DNA of 64,000 bases from Hyphomicrobiales bacterium (GTDB lineage: Bacteria; Pseudomonadota; Alphaproteobacteria; Rhizobiales; Rhizobiaceae), in contig UCEY01000045.1 of NCBI GenBank assembly GCA_900471605.1, forward strand, positions 108,761-172,760. The letters run 5' to 3'. This document shows positions 52,855 through 61,720 of this stretch, piece after piece. Below the pieces are notes generated by a model. It worked only from the letters and a program-made list of their open reading frames with translations. It searched no databases and was not told where the DNA came from. Numbering within the stretch: the stretch's first letter is position 1; each line of letters opens with the position of its first letter. Both the position numbers and the translations under genes were made by a program.

Positions 52855-53520
52855 TCACTTCGCCGGGGGCAGGGTGATCTGGCTTACTCGGCAGCTATCC
52901 CGATCGACCTCGGCGCAATCGCGGAATTGCAGGTCCCTGCTGAGGCAGATACGCACTTCTTCCAGTCGCCGGCCCTCGCAGCTCGTCGAAATGCCGCGCC
53001 GGCTCATGCCGGGGTTGGCGGCGACGAATTTTTCTTCGATCTGATCGGGCGACAGCGTCACGGCCGTGTCGCCGCGTGACAGGTCGGCGGGCAGCTTGAC
53101 GCGCGAAAAGGCTTCGCGCAGCTTGGCGAAATAATCGCGCTGGCTGAGGCCGGTGCAGCTTCCGTGCTTGCGCCACTGGTGGCCGATCAGGCCCATCGAC
53201 GGCATGATGTCGAACAGCGGTTCGCCGAGCGATTGCGGCACGCGGCCCGGTTCCTTGGTCTCGCAGAAGTCCGGATAGCCCTTTTCGTATTGCGGCCACA
53301 GGCCGTGGACGACGAAGCGGAAATCCTTGTCCGTGCTGCATTGCTGGCCGTTCTTGGGCCCACCCTGCGATGCGCAGAAGGTCGGCGACCAGGAAAGCGA
53401 CAGGACGTAGAAATCGAATTGTCCCGCATGATCCTGCCGATTGTCCGGACGGCGCTCCTGCGCGGAGGCCGCAGACGCGAAAACGGCGAGGAAAAGAAAA
53501 GCGATAAATCGTTTGGTCAT
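52855..53520 (-). CDS. Secreted ribonuclease T2 family protein
   Basis: A 221-residue periplasmic or secreted RNase. It has a signal peptide (FIAFLFLAVFASAASA), the CAS1 motif in FVVHGLWPQYEKGYP with the first catalytic His, and CAS2 in IGHQWRKHGSC with the second His, plus eight or more cysteines for disulfides (FCASQGG, QQCSTD, DFCETKE, GSCTG, TSCEG, ICLSR, RDCAE, DSCRV). T2 RNases cleave single-stranded RNA to 3'-nucleotides. Start at ATG 53520. rlmJ lies 50 bp upstream on the same strand. Confidence 0.92.
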   Translation of the reverse strand: MTKRFIAFLFLAVFASAASAQERRPDNRQDHAGQFDFYVLSLSWSPTFCASQGGPKNGQQCSTDKDFRFVVHGLWPQYEKGYPDFCETKEPGRVPQSLGEPLFDIMPSMGLIGHQWRKHGSCTGLSQRDYFAKLREAFSRVKLPADLSRGDTAVTLSPDQIEEKFVAANPGMSRRGISTSCEGRRLEEVRICLSRDLQFRDCAEVDRDSCRVSQITLPPAK

Positions 53521-53570
53521 CGGCCGGACCCCTTTAATGCGGCGCACCATGGGCGGGAAGCCGCGTCCGG

Positions 53571-54449
53571 TCAAGCGTCCGGATCGAGGTCCTTGTCGAT
53601 GGTTTCGCCGGTCAGCCAGAAGGCCCGCTGCGAGGCGAACCGATCCTGGGCCAGGATGGTTTTCAGGACGGGCAGGAGCGTATGCAGCTCGTCCTTCAGC
53701 GTGAAGGGCGGATTGACGATGATGAGGCCCGAGCCCGAGAGCCCTGTCGTCTCGCGGTCGCTTCGAACGGTGAGCTCGGCACACAGCATTTTCGGGATTT
53801 CCAAGGCCTTCAGCTCGTCATGGAAGGCCTTGAGCGGCGCGCCCTTCTTGATCGGATACCAGAGGCAAAAGGTGCCGCCCTGGAACCGGCGCCGGCCGGT
53901 CGCCAGGCCTTTCACCAGTCGCCTGTATTCGCCTTCTTCCTCGAAGGGCGGATCGACGAGCACGATGCCGCGCTTTTCCTTCGGCGGCAGATGCGCGCCG
54001 AGCGCCAGCCAGCCGTCGAGTTCGGTGGCGCGCACCTGAAAGTCGCCTTCGAACAGATTGTGCAGGCGGTTGAAATCCTCGGGATGCAGCTCCATCGCCG
54101 ACAACCGGTCCTGCGGGCGGAACAGCATGCGGGCAAGTTTCGGCGAGCCTGGATAGAGTTTCAGCGCGCCGTCGGGGTTCAGCTCCCGGACGACTGAGAG
54201 ATAGGGCTCCAGGAGAGCGCCGACCTTTTCGGGAAGCTCGGCTTCCATCAGCCGGCCGATGCCGTCGCGCCATTCGCCGGTCTTCTGTGCCTCGTCCGAG
54301 GAAAGGTCGTAGAGCCCGATCCCGGCATGGGTATCCAGCACGCGAAAAGCCTTGTCCTTGTTCTGGGCATAGCGGACCAGCCGCGCCAGGACCGCGTGTT
54401 TGAGGACATCGGCGAAATTGCCCGCGTGATAGATGTGCCGGTAGTTCAT
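53571..54449 (-). CDS. rlmJ: 23S rRNA (adenine-N6)-methyltransferase RlmJ
   Basis: RlmJ methylates A2030 of 23S rRNA. The 292-residue protein begins MNYRHIYHAGNFADVLKHA, the highly conserved family start, followed by the SAM-binding LDTHAGIGLYDL. The catalytic motif is VLVDPPFEE. Normal length. It is divergent from the molybdopterin oxidoreductase gene. Confidence 0.95.
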   Translation of the reverse strand: MNYRHIYHAGNFADVLKHAVLARLVRYAQNKDKAFRVLDTHAGIGLYDLSSDEAQKTGEWRDGIGRLMEAELPEKVGALLEPYLSVVRELNPDGALKLYPGSPKLARMLFRPQDRLSAMELHPEDFNRLHNLFEGDFQVRATELDGWLALGAHLPPKEKRGIVLVDPPFEEEGEYRRLVKGLATGRRRFQGGTFCLWYPIKKGAPLKAFHDELKALEIPKMLCAELTVRSDRETTGLSGSGLIIVNPPFTLKDELHTLLPVLKTILAQDRFASQRAFWLTGETIDKDLDPDA

Positions 54450-54532
54450 GGTCTGTTGTATTCCGGATGAATAAAATTGATGCGCTGCAAATGACGCTTT
54501 TGGCGCGCATCTCCATCGAATATAGAAAACCC

Positions 54533-56671
54533 ATGAACGTTGCGACCCCGATTACTGCGAAAACCGCCCTCGGCCACAATTCGGTTGGCCACACCGTCTG
54601 TCCGCACGACTGTCCGTCGGCCTGCGCGCTGGATATCGACCTGACCGCCGACGGCAGGATCGGCCGGGTGCGGGGCGCTGCCGACAATAGCTATACCGCG
54701 GGCGTCATCTGCGCCAAGGTCGCCCGTTATTCCGAACGGCTCTACCATCCGGGCCGGCTGATGCATCCAAAGCGGCGCACCGGCGCCAAGGGCGAGGGGA
54801 GCTGGCAGGAGATTTCCTGGGAGGCCGCCCTCGACGAGATCGCCGATGCCTTCGCCAAGGCCGAGGCGAAACACGGCTCGGAGGCGATCTGGCCGTATTT
54901 TTATGCCGGCACGATGGGCCAGGTGCAGCGCGACTCGATCGAACGGCTACGGCACGCGAAAAAGTATTCGGGCTTCTTCGGCACGATCTGCACCAACATG
55001 GCCTGGACCGGTTACGTGATGGGAACAGGCGCTCTGCGCGGCCCCGATCCACGTGAGATGGCGAAGTCCGATTGCGTGGTGATCTGGGGCACCAATGCCG
55101 TCTCTACCCAGGTCAACGTCATGACCCATGCGGTGAAGGCCCGCAAGGAACGCGGCGCCAAGATCGTCGTCATCGACATCTACGACAACCCGACGATGAA
55201 ACAGGCGGACATGGCGCTGACCGTGCGCCCCGGCACCGATGCCGCGCTTGCCTGCGCCGTCATGCATATTGCCTTCCGTGACGGTTACGCCGACCGCGAC
55301 TACATGGCGAAATATGCCGACGATCCGGCCGGCCTCGAAGCGCATCTGAAGACGAAGACGCCGGAATGGGCCTCGGCCATCACCGGCTTGCCGGTCGCCG
55401 AAATCGAGGCCTTCGCCAAGCTCGTCGGCACCACGAAAAAGACGTTCTTCCGGCTGGGCTACGGTTTCGCCCGCCAGCGCAACGGCACGGTCGCCATGCA
55501 CGCGGCGCTGTCGGTTTCGACCGTGCTCGGCTGCTGGCAATACGAGGGCGGTGGCGCCTTTCACAACAATGGCGAGATTTTTCGGCTCAACAAGTCCGAG
55601 CTGATGGGCACGGCCTATGCCGATCCGGATATCCGCCAGCTCGACCAGTCGCAGATCGGCCGGGTGCTGACCGGCGATGCCGAGGCGTTGCGTCATGGCG
55701 GGCCGGTGACGGCCCTGTTGATCCAGAACACCAACCCGATGAACGTCGCGCCGGAACAGCGCCTCGTCCGCCAGGGCTTTTTGCGCGACGATCTTTTCGT
55801 GGCGGTGCACGAACAGTTCATGACCGATACGGCGGAAGTCGCCGACATCGTGCTGCCGGCCACCATGTTCGTCGAGCATGACGACCTTTACCGCGCCGGT
55901 GGCCAGCAGCATATCCTGATGGGGCCGAAGCTGGTTGAGCCGCCCTCGACCGTGCGCACCAATCTCTTCGTCATCGAGGAACTGGCCAGGCGCCTCGGTA
56001 TCGATCATTTCCCCGGTTTCGGCCTCGACGAGCGCCAGCATATCGACCGCATCCTCAACGCCAGTGGCTGGGGAAGCTACGAGGATCTGGCGCGCGAAAA
56101 ATGGATCGATGCGCAGCCGGATTTCGAAACCGCCCATTACGTCAGGGGCTTCGGTTATCCGGATGGAAAGTTCCGCTTTCGTCCGGACTGGGCGAACGGT
56201 CCGTCGCCGGACAAGCCGCCGAAAAACGTCGGGCCGCTGGGGCCGATCGCCGAACTGCCGGTCTTCCCGGATCAGGTCAACGTCATCGAAGTGGCGGACG
56301 AAATGCATCCCTTCCGGCTGGCGACCTCGCCGGCCCGCAGCTTCCTCAACTCTTCCTTCACCGAGACGAAAAGCTCCTATCAGCGGGAAGGGCGGCCGGA
56401 AGTGATGATCGAGCCGACCGACGCGCAACGCCTCGGCATTATCGACGGCGATGTCGTCCGGCTGGGCAACCTGCGCGGCGAAATCCGCCTGCATGCGAGG
56501 CTCGTGGCCGGAGCAAGGCCGGGCGTGCTGATCGCCGAAGGGCTGTGGCCGAACCACAAGCATCTCGACGGCGAGGGCATCAACGTGCTGACCGGCGCCG
56601 ATGCCGTGGCGCCCTATGGCGGCGCGGCCTTCCACGACAATAAGGTATGGCTTCGCAAGGACGCAGCATGA
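54533..56671 (+). CDS. Molybdopterin oxidoreductase (DMSO reductase superfamily) with one 4Fe-4S cluster
   Basis: A 712-residue cytosolic-type oxidoreductase. The N-terminal cluster motif CPHDCPSACAL plus the later Cys in GVICAKVARYSERLY binds a 4Fe-4S cluster. The molybdopterin-binding domains follow (GTNAVSTQVNVMTHAVKARK, NTNPMNVAPEQ, MHPFRLATSPARSFLNSSF). There is no twin-arginine signal. The start is uncertain between 54533 (MNVATPITAK) and 54467 (MNKIDAL). The substrate is not clear from sequence. It overlaps the NudK-like gene by 4 bp. Confidence 0.9.
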   Translation: MNVATPITAKTALGHNSVGHTVCPHDCPSACALDIDLTADGRIGRVRGAADNSYTAGVICAKVARYSERLYHPGRLMHPKRRTGAKGEGSWQEISWEAALDEIADAFAKAEAKHGSEAIWPYFYAGTMGQVQRDSIERLRHAKKYSGFFGTICTNMAWTGYVMGTGALRGPDPREMAKSDCVVIWGTNAVSTQVNVMTHAVKARKERGAKIVVIDIYDNPTMKQADMALTVRPGTDAALACAVMHIAFRDGYADRDYMAKYADDPAGLEAHLKTKTPEWASAITGLPVAEIEAFAKLVGTTKKTFFRLGYGFARQRNGTVAMHAALSVSTVLGCWQYEGGGAFHNNGEIFRLNKSELMGTAYADPDIRQLDQSQIGRVLTGDAEALRHGGPVTALLIQNTNPMNVAPEQRLVRQGFLRDDLFVAVHEQFMTDTAEVADIVLPATMFVEHDDLYRAGGQQHILMGPKLVEPPSTVRTNLFVIEELARRLGIDHFPGFGLDERQHIDRILNASGWGSYEDLAREKWIDAQPDFETAHYVRGFGYPDGKFRFRPDWANGPSPDKPPKNVGPLGPIAELPVFPDQVNVIEVADEMHPFRLATSPARSFLNSSFTETKSSYQREGRPEVMIEPTDAQRLGIIDGDVVRLGNLRGEIRLHARLVAGARPGVLIAEGLWPNHKHLDGEGINVLTGADAVAPYGGAAFHDNKVWLRKDAA

Positions 56672-57261
56672 CGGATACGCATGAACGGGCGGTGGTCGTC
56701 AACGACGAAACCCTGTCGAACGGATGGACTCGGCTTTCCAATTACACGCTCGATTACACCGACCGTGGCGGCGCGACGCATAGACTCCGCCGCGAGATCT
56801 TTCACCGTACCCCTGCCGCCTGCATCCTGCTCCATGATGCCAGGCGCGACATCGTCGTGCTGGCAAGGCAGTTCCGCCTGCCGGCCTATCTGACCGGCGA
56901 TCCCGCCTGGATGATCGAGGTTCCGGCCGGCCTTCTGGATGGAGACGGGGCCGAGGAAGCGATTCGCCGCGAGGCGATGGAGGAGACCGGTTACCGAGTT
57001 CGTGACGTAAAATTCCTGTTCAAGGCGCTGACCTCGCCGGGTTCGGTGACCGAGGTCGTGCACTTTTTCTACGCGCCGATAGACCTTTCCGATCGCGTCG
57101 AGGACGGCGGCGGTCTGGCGGAGGAACACGAGGATATCGAGGTTCTCGAACTGCCGCTCGATGAGGCGGTGGCGATGATCGGCTCGGGCGAGATCATCGA
57201 CGCCAAGACGATCATAATGCTGCAATGGGCGGTCATAAACCGCGCGTCACTCGCAGGCTGA
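56668..57261 (+). CDS. nudK: NudK-like Nudix hydrolase (GDP-mannose/ADP-sugar pyrophosphatase)
   Basis: A 197-residue Nudix protein very similar in layout to E. coli NudK: LSNGWTRLSNYTLDYTDRGG, a core strand with VVLARQFRLPAYLTGD, the EVPAGLLDGDGAEEAIRREA Nudix helix (box completed by MEETGY), then TSPGSVTEVVHFFYAPID and EDEDIEVLELP-like EEHEDIEVLELPLDEA. It should hydrolyse nucleoside-diphosphate sugars. Its ATG overlaps the oxidoreductase stop as ATGA. Followed by a hairpin at 57293-57323. Confidence 0.9.
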   Translation: MTDTHERAVVVNDETLSNGWTRLSNYTLDYTDRGGATHRLRREIFHRTPAACILLHDARRDIVVLARQFRLPAYLTGDPAWMIEVPAGLLDGDGAEEAIRREAMEETGYRVRDVKFLFKALTSPGSVTEVVHFFYAPIDLSDRVEDGGGLAEEHEDIEVLELPLDEAVAMIGSGEIIDAKTIIMLQWAVINRASLAG

Positions 57262-57657
57262 TGGCTTAAACGATAAAATAATCAGCCGTTTGGGCGGCGC
57301 CTTTCCACAAGAAAGGCACCGCCTTGATGACGAGGATGAAGATTCGCAACTTCGGATCAAGAGCCGTCCCGTCATTACGAGGCACGGCTGACCGCCAATG
57401 TCGGGCTCTGGACGACTTCGCTTTTGTCTTGACGGTGGACGCCGACACAGGTCCCGTTCCGTAGCGGAGGAGGCCGTGAAAGCTTGGCCTTGAGGTCCGA
57501 TATACGGGCAGCGATCGCCGACAAGCAGGTCGCCGGTTGTTTCAGGCGCCGTGCGAATGTGACTTGACCTTGAGCCGCCCGGATTTCACATCGTTGTCAC
57601 GAACCGCGGCTAAGCGCTGCCCGTTGATATTCATCCTTATATGGTCAGGAGAAAGCC
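57262..57657. other. Intergenic stretch between nudK and phnM
   Basis: These 396 bp contain the nudK terminator-like hairpin at the left end. A short 60-codon frame on the minus strand (57266-57448) has no recognisable family or ribosome-binding site. Nothing else was recognised. The phnM promoter presumably lies towards 57600, where CTTGAC occurs near 57565 without a good -10. Confidence 0.45.
57293..57323 (+). terminator. Terminator-like hairpin after nudK
   Basis: GGCGG-C-GCCTTTC pairs with GAAAGGC-A-CCGCC around a five-base loop, giving 12 pairs with one mismatch. The T tract is short. Located 32 bp past the nudK stop. Confidence 0.6.
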
Positions 57658-58827
57658 ATGTGGCTCGGCAATTTCACCCTCGTTCTACCGAACGAGGTGG
57701 TGGACACAGGTTCCGTGCGGATTGAAGACGGCGTGATCGCCGAAATCCGTCCCGAACCGGTCGCAGGCGCCGTGATCGACGGCGGCGGGCGGTTGCTGAT
57801 GCCGGGCTTCGTCGATCTGCATGGCGACATGATCGAGCGCGAGATCGCGCCGCGGCCGAACGCCCAGATGCCGATCGATTTCGGCATCCACGAACTCGAC
57901 AAGAAACTGGCCGCCGCCGGCGTCACCACGGCTTACGCGGCCGTCTCCTTCGCCACCGAGAGCGTCTATGGCCATGTCCGCTCGCTGGAGACGACCTCGG
58001 CCGTCATCGAGGGCATCAACCGCCTGCGCGACAATCTGCTGATCGATCACCGCGTCCATGCCCGCTACGAGATCACCAATATCGGCGCCGCGCCGACGCT
58101 GGAGCGGCTGCTGAAGGCCGACGAGATCGACATGGTGTCGCTGACCGACCACACGCCGGGCCAGGGCCAGTACAACAACATTGCAGCCTATATCGCCAGC
58201 ATTTCCGAACGCCGGGCGATTACCGAGGAAATGGCCGCCGAGATTGTTCGCAAGCGCATCGCCATGCGCGACAATCCCGAGATCGAGGTGAAGCTGAAGG
58301 ACATCGTCTCGCTCGCGCTTGCACATGGCCTGTCGCTCGCCTCCCATGATGACGACAGCGTCGAGAAGGTCGCCGAGATGTTCGATCTCGGTGTGACGAT
58401 CAGCGAATTCCCGGTGACGTTGCCGGCCGCCGAGGAAGCCCGCCGCCGCGGGCTCTGGACGCTGATGGGCGCGCCGAACGCGCTGCGCGGCCAGTCCATG
58501 TCCGGCAATCTCAGTGCCCTCGATGCCGCCAAGGCCGGCCTGCTCACGATCATCGCCGCGGACTACCACCCGGCCGCCTTCGTGCCGGGCATCTTCAAGC
58601 TGGCGGACATGGCCGAAGGCGGCCTGCCGGCGGCGGTTGCCATGGCGACCGGCAACGCCGCCCGCTCCGCGGGCCTGACGGATCGCGGCGAGATCGCCAT
58701 CGGCCAGCGCGCCGACCTGGTCGTGGTGGAAAAGGGCGACGTGCACCGCATCCGCGCCACGTTCCGCGCTGGCCGCTTCGTCTACAGCGACGGCACGCTG
58801 CACCCGCTCCGGGCGCTGGCGGCCTGA
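57658..58827 (+). CDS. phnM: Alpha-D-ribose 1-methylphosphonate 5-triphosphate diphosphatase
   Basis: PhnM belongs to the amidohydrolase superfamily and removes pyrophosphate from ribose-methylphosphonate triphosphate in C-P lyase phosphonate use. The 389-residue protein has the metal-site motif PGFVDLHGDMIE, the specific DFGIHELDKKLAAAGVTT segment, SLTDHTPGQGQY, and a later LASHDDDS motif. Its usual partners phnG-L are absent here. It stands alone, convergent with the RES toxin gene. Confidence 0.92.
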   Translation: MWLGNFTLVLPNEVVDTGSVRIEDGVIAEIRPEPVAGAVIDGGGRLLMPGFVDLHGDMIEREIAPRPNAQMPIDFGIHELDKKLAAAGVTTAYAAVSFATESVYGHVRSLETTSAVIEGINRLRDNLLIDHRVHARYEITNIGAAPTLERLLKADEIDMVSLTDHTPGQGQYNNIAAYIASISERRAITEEMAAEIVRKRIAMRDNPEIEVKLKDIVSLALAHGLSLASHDDDSVEKVAEMFDLGVTISEFPVTLPAAEEARRRGLWTLMGAPNALRGQSMSGNLSALDAAKAGLLTIIAADYHPAAFVPGIFKLADMAEGGLPAAVAMATGNAARSAGLTDRGEIAIGQRADLVVVEKGDVHRIRATFRAGRFVYSDGTLHPLRALAA

Positions 58828-58841
58828 GGCTCGGAGGGAGC

Positions 58842-59360
58842 CTATTCTTCCCAAGACTTCTGATTTTTTGGCAGCCGGCCTGTCGGGTCGATGACCGTCA
58901 CTTTGTGCGGCAGGTCGGCGCTCCAATTCCAGAGGACGAGATTGCTGACGGATGGTCCGGCTCTATGGGCGAAGGACGGAACGATTATCCCGGCACATTC
59001 ACTGTGAAGGATGTCGTAGATCACCCAAGATCCGGGTCGTTTGTTGTCGGAAAGCGCCGTTGCCCAGGCCGACCCCATGGCCTCAAGGGAAATACCAAGT
59101 TCCTGTCTAGACGCTTCATCCGTCAGATCTGCGATATCGTCGCAATCGATTTCGTAGGAGCAGATCGTCAACGGATGGATCTTGTGCCCGAATCCTTGGC
59201 TCGCCTCGGCGATAGCGCCTTCGATCGAGGTGGAGAGATACAGTGCCGGCACGCCTTTGGGATTGAACCTGGCCCCACGGATGGCGGCGCCTTCCCCGGA
59301 TGTTGGGCTGACCGCCCAGCGAGGATCGTGGGCGCGATAACAGACGCCCTGGAACCTCAA
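58842..59360 (-). CDS. RES-domain toxin
   Basis: A 172-residue protein with the RES domain, a family shown to degrade NAD+ in related toxin-antitoxin systems. The conserved Arg31 lies in GARFNPKGVPALYLS, glutamates at 47 and 52 in SIEGAIAEA, and the serine region PSVSNLVLWNW near the C-terminus. The best start is a TTG at 59360 that overlaps the antitoxin stop as TTGA (MRFQGVCYRAHDP). The open frame continues 50 codons upstream inside the antitoxin gene, without similarity. No ATG fits. Confidence 0.86.
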   Translation of the reverse strand: MRFQGVCYRAHDPRWAVSPTSGEGAAIRGARFNPKGVPALYLSTSIEGAIAEASQGFGHKIHPLTICSYEIDCDDIADLTDEASRQELGISLEAMGSAWATALSDNKRPGSWVIYDILHSECAGIIVPSFAHRAGPSVSNLVLWNWSADLPHKVTVIDPTGRLPKNQKSWEE

Positions 59361-59719
59361 GCGAAGCCGCCGAGCGCCAGGTGATCCAGGTAGTCGCGCA
59401 AGGCTGCGGCCTTGCCGTTCTTGACGATGCTCTCGGCAGTACGGCCGCCGAAGGCCGGAATGGGCTCGGCGCGATACCAGGCCAAGGCCTGCCGTTCGCT
59501 TCCAGCCCATTCGCTGACGCGATGGATGATCTCCGCCATTTCACTGATCCGCATGGTCACAGCGGGGGCCTGAGCGCGCTCCTTGCGCTGGAGCGTGTTG
59601 GCGGAAAGCCCGGCTGTTTCGGCCAGTTCGCGTTTCGAAATCCCGAGCCGGACTGAGACTGCATCCGCTTCCATCGACGGCATCTCACGGTCCGTAACTC
59701 GTCGAGGTTTCCCCGCCAT
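59357..59719 (-). CDS. Xre/MbcA/ParS-type antitoxin
   Basis: A 120-residue antitoxin with an N-terminal helix-turn-helix (SVRLGISKRELAETAGLSAN, residues about 21-45) and a C-terminal DUF2384 toxin-binding domain (EWAGSERQALAWYRAEPIPAFGG with AESIVKNGKAAALRDYLDHLA). This is the standard partner of RES toxins. ATG at 59719 with GGAGAG upstream. A TGTACG/CGTACA palindrome lies 11 bp upstream. The pair follows purN on the same strand, 68 bp away. Confidence 0.88.
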   Translation of the reverse strand: MAGKPRRVTDREMPSMEADAVSVRLGISKRELAETAGLSANTLQRKERAQAPAVTMRISEMAEIIHRVSEWAGSERQALAWYRAEPIPAFGGRTAESIVKNGKAAALRDYLDHLALGGFA

Positions 59720-59730
59720 GTCTGCTCTCC

Positions 59731-59778
59731 TGTACGAAACTCCGTACAGAATGTAGGCCTTGAGGCGGCAATTGTCGA
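59731..59778 (-). promoter_or_regulatory. Promoter and palindromic operator of the Xre-RES pair
   Basis: The minus strand carries TCGACA (59773-59778), a 17-bp spacer and TACATT (59750-59755), a plausible sigma70-type promoter. Directly downstream is a perfect palindrome TGTACG-N6-CGTACA (59731-59748) over the expected transcription start and next to the ribosome-binding site. An Xre dimer bound here would block its own promoter. Confidence 0.65.
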
Positions 59779-59787
59779 GCCCGGGGT

Positions 59788-60471
59788 TCAGCCGCCCGCT
59801 GAGAAGATCCGCTGATCCGCGATATCTGTCGTTGTTCCAAGTGAAGTGATCGCCCGGCCACCATCCATCCGCACCTTGCCTTCCGCAAGCAGCCTGAGCG
59901 CCATCGGATAGAGCTTGTGTTCTACGGTCAGTACGCGGCCGGCCAAGGCTTCCGGGGTGTCATCGGCCAGCACCGGGACGGCGCCCTGGGCGAGGATCGG
60001 GCCTTCGTCCATGCCTTCGGTGACGAAATGCACGGTGCAGCCGGCGATCTTCACACCCGCCTCGATGGCGCGTTCATGGGTGTGGAGGCCCGGGAAGAGC
60101 GGCAGGAGGGCAGGGTGGATGTTGAGGATGCGGCCCTCGTAGCGGCTGATGAATTCGGCGGAGAAGAGCCGCATGTAGCCGGCGAGGCAGAGAATGTCCG
60201 GCTGCACTTCGTCGAGTGCAGCAAGGATCGCCGCCTCATGTTCGGGCTTGCCTGCAAAACCCTTGCGCTCGAAGACAAACGTCTTGATGCCGCGAGCTTC
60301 TGCCTTGGCGATACCGCCGGCGGCCGGTTTGTCGGAGAACACGGCGACGATTTCGGCGGGGAAGTCCGGCGCAGCACAGGCTTCGGCCAGCGCCAGCATG
60401 TTGGAACCGCCGCCGGAGATGAACACGGCGACGCGCTTCTTGCGCGCCGTTTCTGCCGCGGGTGCGCTCAT
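59788..60471 (-). CDS. purN: Phosphoribosylglycinamide formyltransferase
   Basis: PurN adds a formyl group from 10-formyl-tetrahydrofolate to GAR in purine synthesis. The 227-residue protein has KRVAVFISGGGSNMLAL and the catalytic Asn-His-Asp residues in ILNIHPALLPLFPG and the CTVHFVTEGMDEGPIL segment. Start at ATG 60471, overlapping purM by 4 bp. Confidence 0.97.
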   Translation of the reverse strand: MSAPAAETARKKRVAVFISGGGSNMLALAEACAAPDFPAEIVAVFSDKPAAGGIAKAEARGIKTFVFERKGFAGKPEHEAAILAALDEVQPDILCLAGYMRLFSAEFISRYEGRILNIHPALLPLFPGLHTHERAIEAGVKIAGCTVHFVTEGMDEGPILAQGAVPVLADDTPEALAGRVLTVEHKLYPMALRLLAEGKVRMDGGRAITSLGTTTDIADQRIFSAGG

Positions 60472-61541
60472 AGGCCGAGCGTGCCCTTGTAGATCACGCC
60501 GGCGCCGCCTTCGGTCCGTTCGACCATGCGGCCGAGCGGAACCACGATCTCGCCTTCGTTGGTCAGGGTGTTCATGACGGCCTGGGCGTTTTCGGGCGAG
60601 ACCACGACGATCATGCCGATGCCGCAGTTGAAGGTACGCAGCATTTCCTTCGCCTCGACGCCGCCGGTTTTTGCCAGCCACGAGAAGACGGGCGGCACCG
60701 GGATCGAGTCGAGATCGACCTCGGCGGCAAGGTGTTTCGGCAGCACGCGCGGGATGTTTTCGGGAAAACCGCCGCCGGTAATGTGGGCGAGCGCCTTGAG
60801 CGCGCCGGTCTCGCGGATCGCCTTCAGGAGCGGCTTTACGTAGATGCGGGTGGGCGTCAGCAGCGCCTCACCCAGAGTCATGCCCTCACGGAAGGGGGCG
60901 GGGGCATCCCAGCCGAGGCCGGAAAGCGTGACGATCTTGCGAACCAGCGAGAAGCCGTTGGAATGGACGCCCGACGAGGTCAGGCCGAGGATGACGTCGC
61001 CGGAGGCGATGTCACCGACCGGCAGCAGCTGGCCGCGTTCGGCGGCACCGACCGCGAAGCCCGCCAGGTCGTAGTCGCCGTCGGAATACATGCCGGGCAT
61101 TTCGGCGGTCTCGCCGCCGATCAGCGCGCAGCCCGCCTCGCGGCAGCCGGCGGCGATGCCGGAAACGATCGCCGCACCCTGGTCCGGGTCGAGCTTGCCG
61201 GTCGCGAAATAATCGAGGAAGAGCAGTGGCTCGGCGCCCTGGACGACGAGATCGTTGACGCACATGGCGACCAAGTCGATGCCGACCGTGTCGTGGAAAT
61301 TGGCGTCGATGGCGATCTTCAGCTTGGTGCCGACGCCGTCGTTTGCGGCAACCAGGATCGGATCGGTGAAGCCCGCGGCCTTCAGATCGAACAGGCCGCC
61401 GAAACCGCCGATCTCGCCGTCGGCGCCGGGGCGGCGCGTCGAGCGCACGGCCGGCTTGATCTTCTCGACCATCAGATTGCCCGCGTCGATATCGACGCCG
61501 GCATCGCTATAGGTGAGACCGTTCTTGCCCGCCTCGCTCAT
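60468..61541 (-). CDS. purM: Phosphoribosylformylglycinamidine cyclo-ligase
   Basis: PurM is AIR synthetase, ATP-dependent cyclisation of FGAM. The 357-residue protein starts MSEAGKNGLTYSDAGVDIDA and has GGFGGLFDLKAAGFTDP, NDGVGTKLKIA and the LIGGETAEMPGMY motif. Start at ATG 61541, with GGAGATGG upstream. The frame is open 14 codons more. purM-purN form an operon that may read on into the Xre-RES pair. Confidence 0.97.
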   Translation of the reverse strand: MSEAGKNGLTYSDAGVDIDAGNLMVEKIKPAVRSTRRPGADGEIGGFGGLFDLKAAGFTDPILVAANDGVGTKLKIAIDANFHDTVGIDLVAMCVNDLVVQGAEPLLFLDYFATGKLDPDQGAAIVSGIAAGCREAGCALIGGETAEMPGMYSDGDYDLAGFAVGAAERGQLLPVGDIASGDVILGLTSSGVHSNGFSLVRKIVTLSGLGWDAPAPFREGMTLGEALLTPTRIYVKPLLKAIRETGALKALAHITGGGFPENIPRVLPKHLAAEVDLDSIPVPPVFSWLAKTGGVEAKEMLRTFNCGIGMIVVVSPENAQAVMNTLTNEGEIVVPLGRMVERTEGGAGVIYKGTLGL

Positions 61542-61720
61542 CGTCCATCTCCAATGATCGTCATGAGCTGCCCGCAATTGCACGACATGGCGCCGGATGC
61601 AAGCGTTGGACGCGGTTTTGAAGGCTTTTCACAGGCCTTGCTGCACTGCTTCCAAACCCTTGACCTGGGTCGAGGGCTTGCCTATCCCTCTTTTGCCCGG
61701 GCAATTCAGAGGAAGCGGCG

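Noticed and set aside
57266..57448. Short 60-codon minus-strand frame downstream of nudK
   Set aside because: It overlaps the nudK terminator-like hairpin, lacks a ribosome-binding site and resembles no family.
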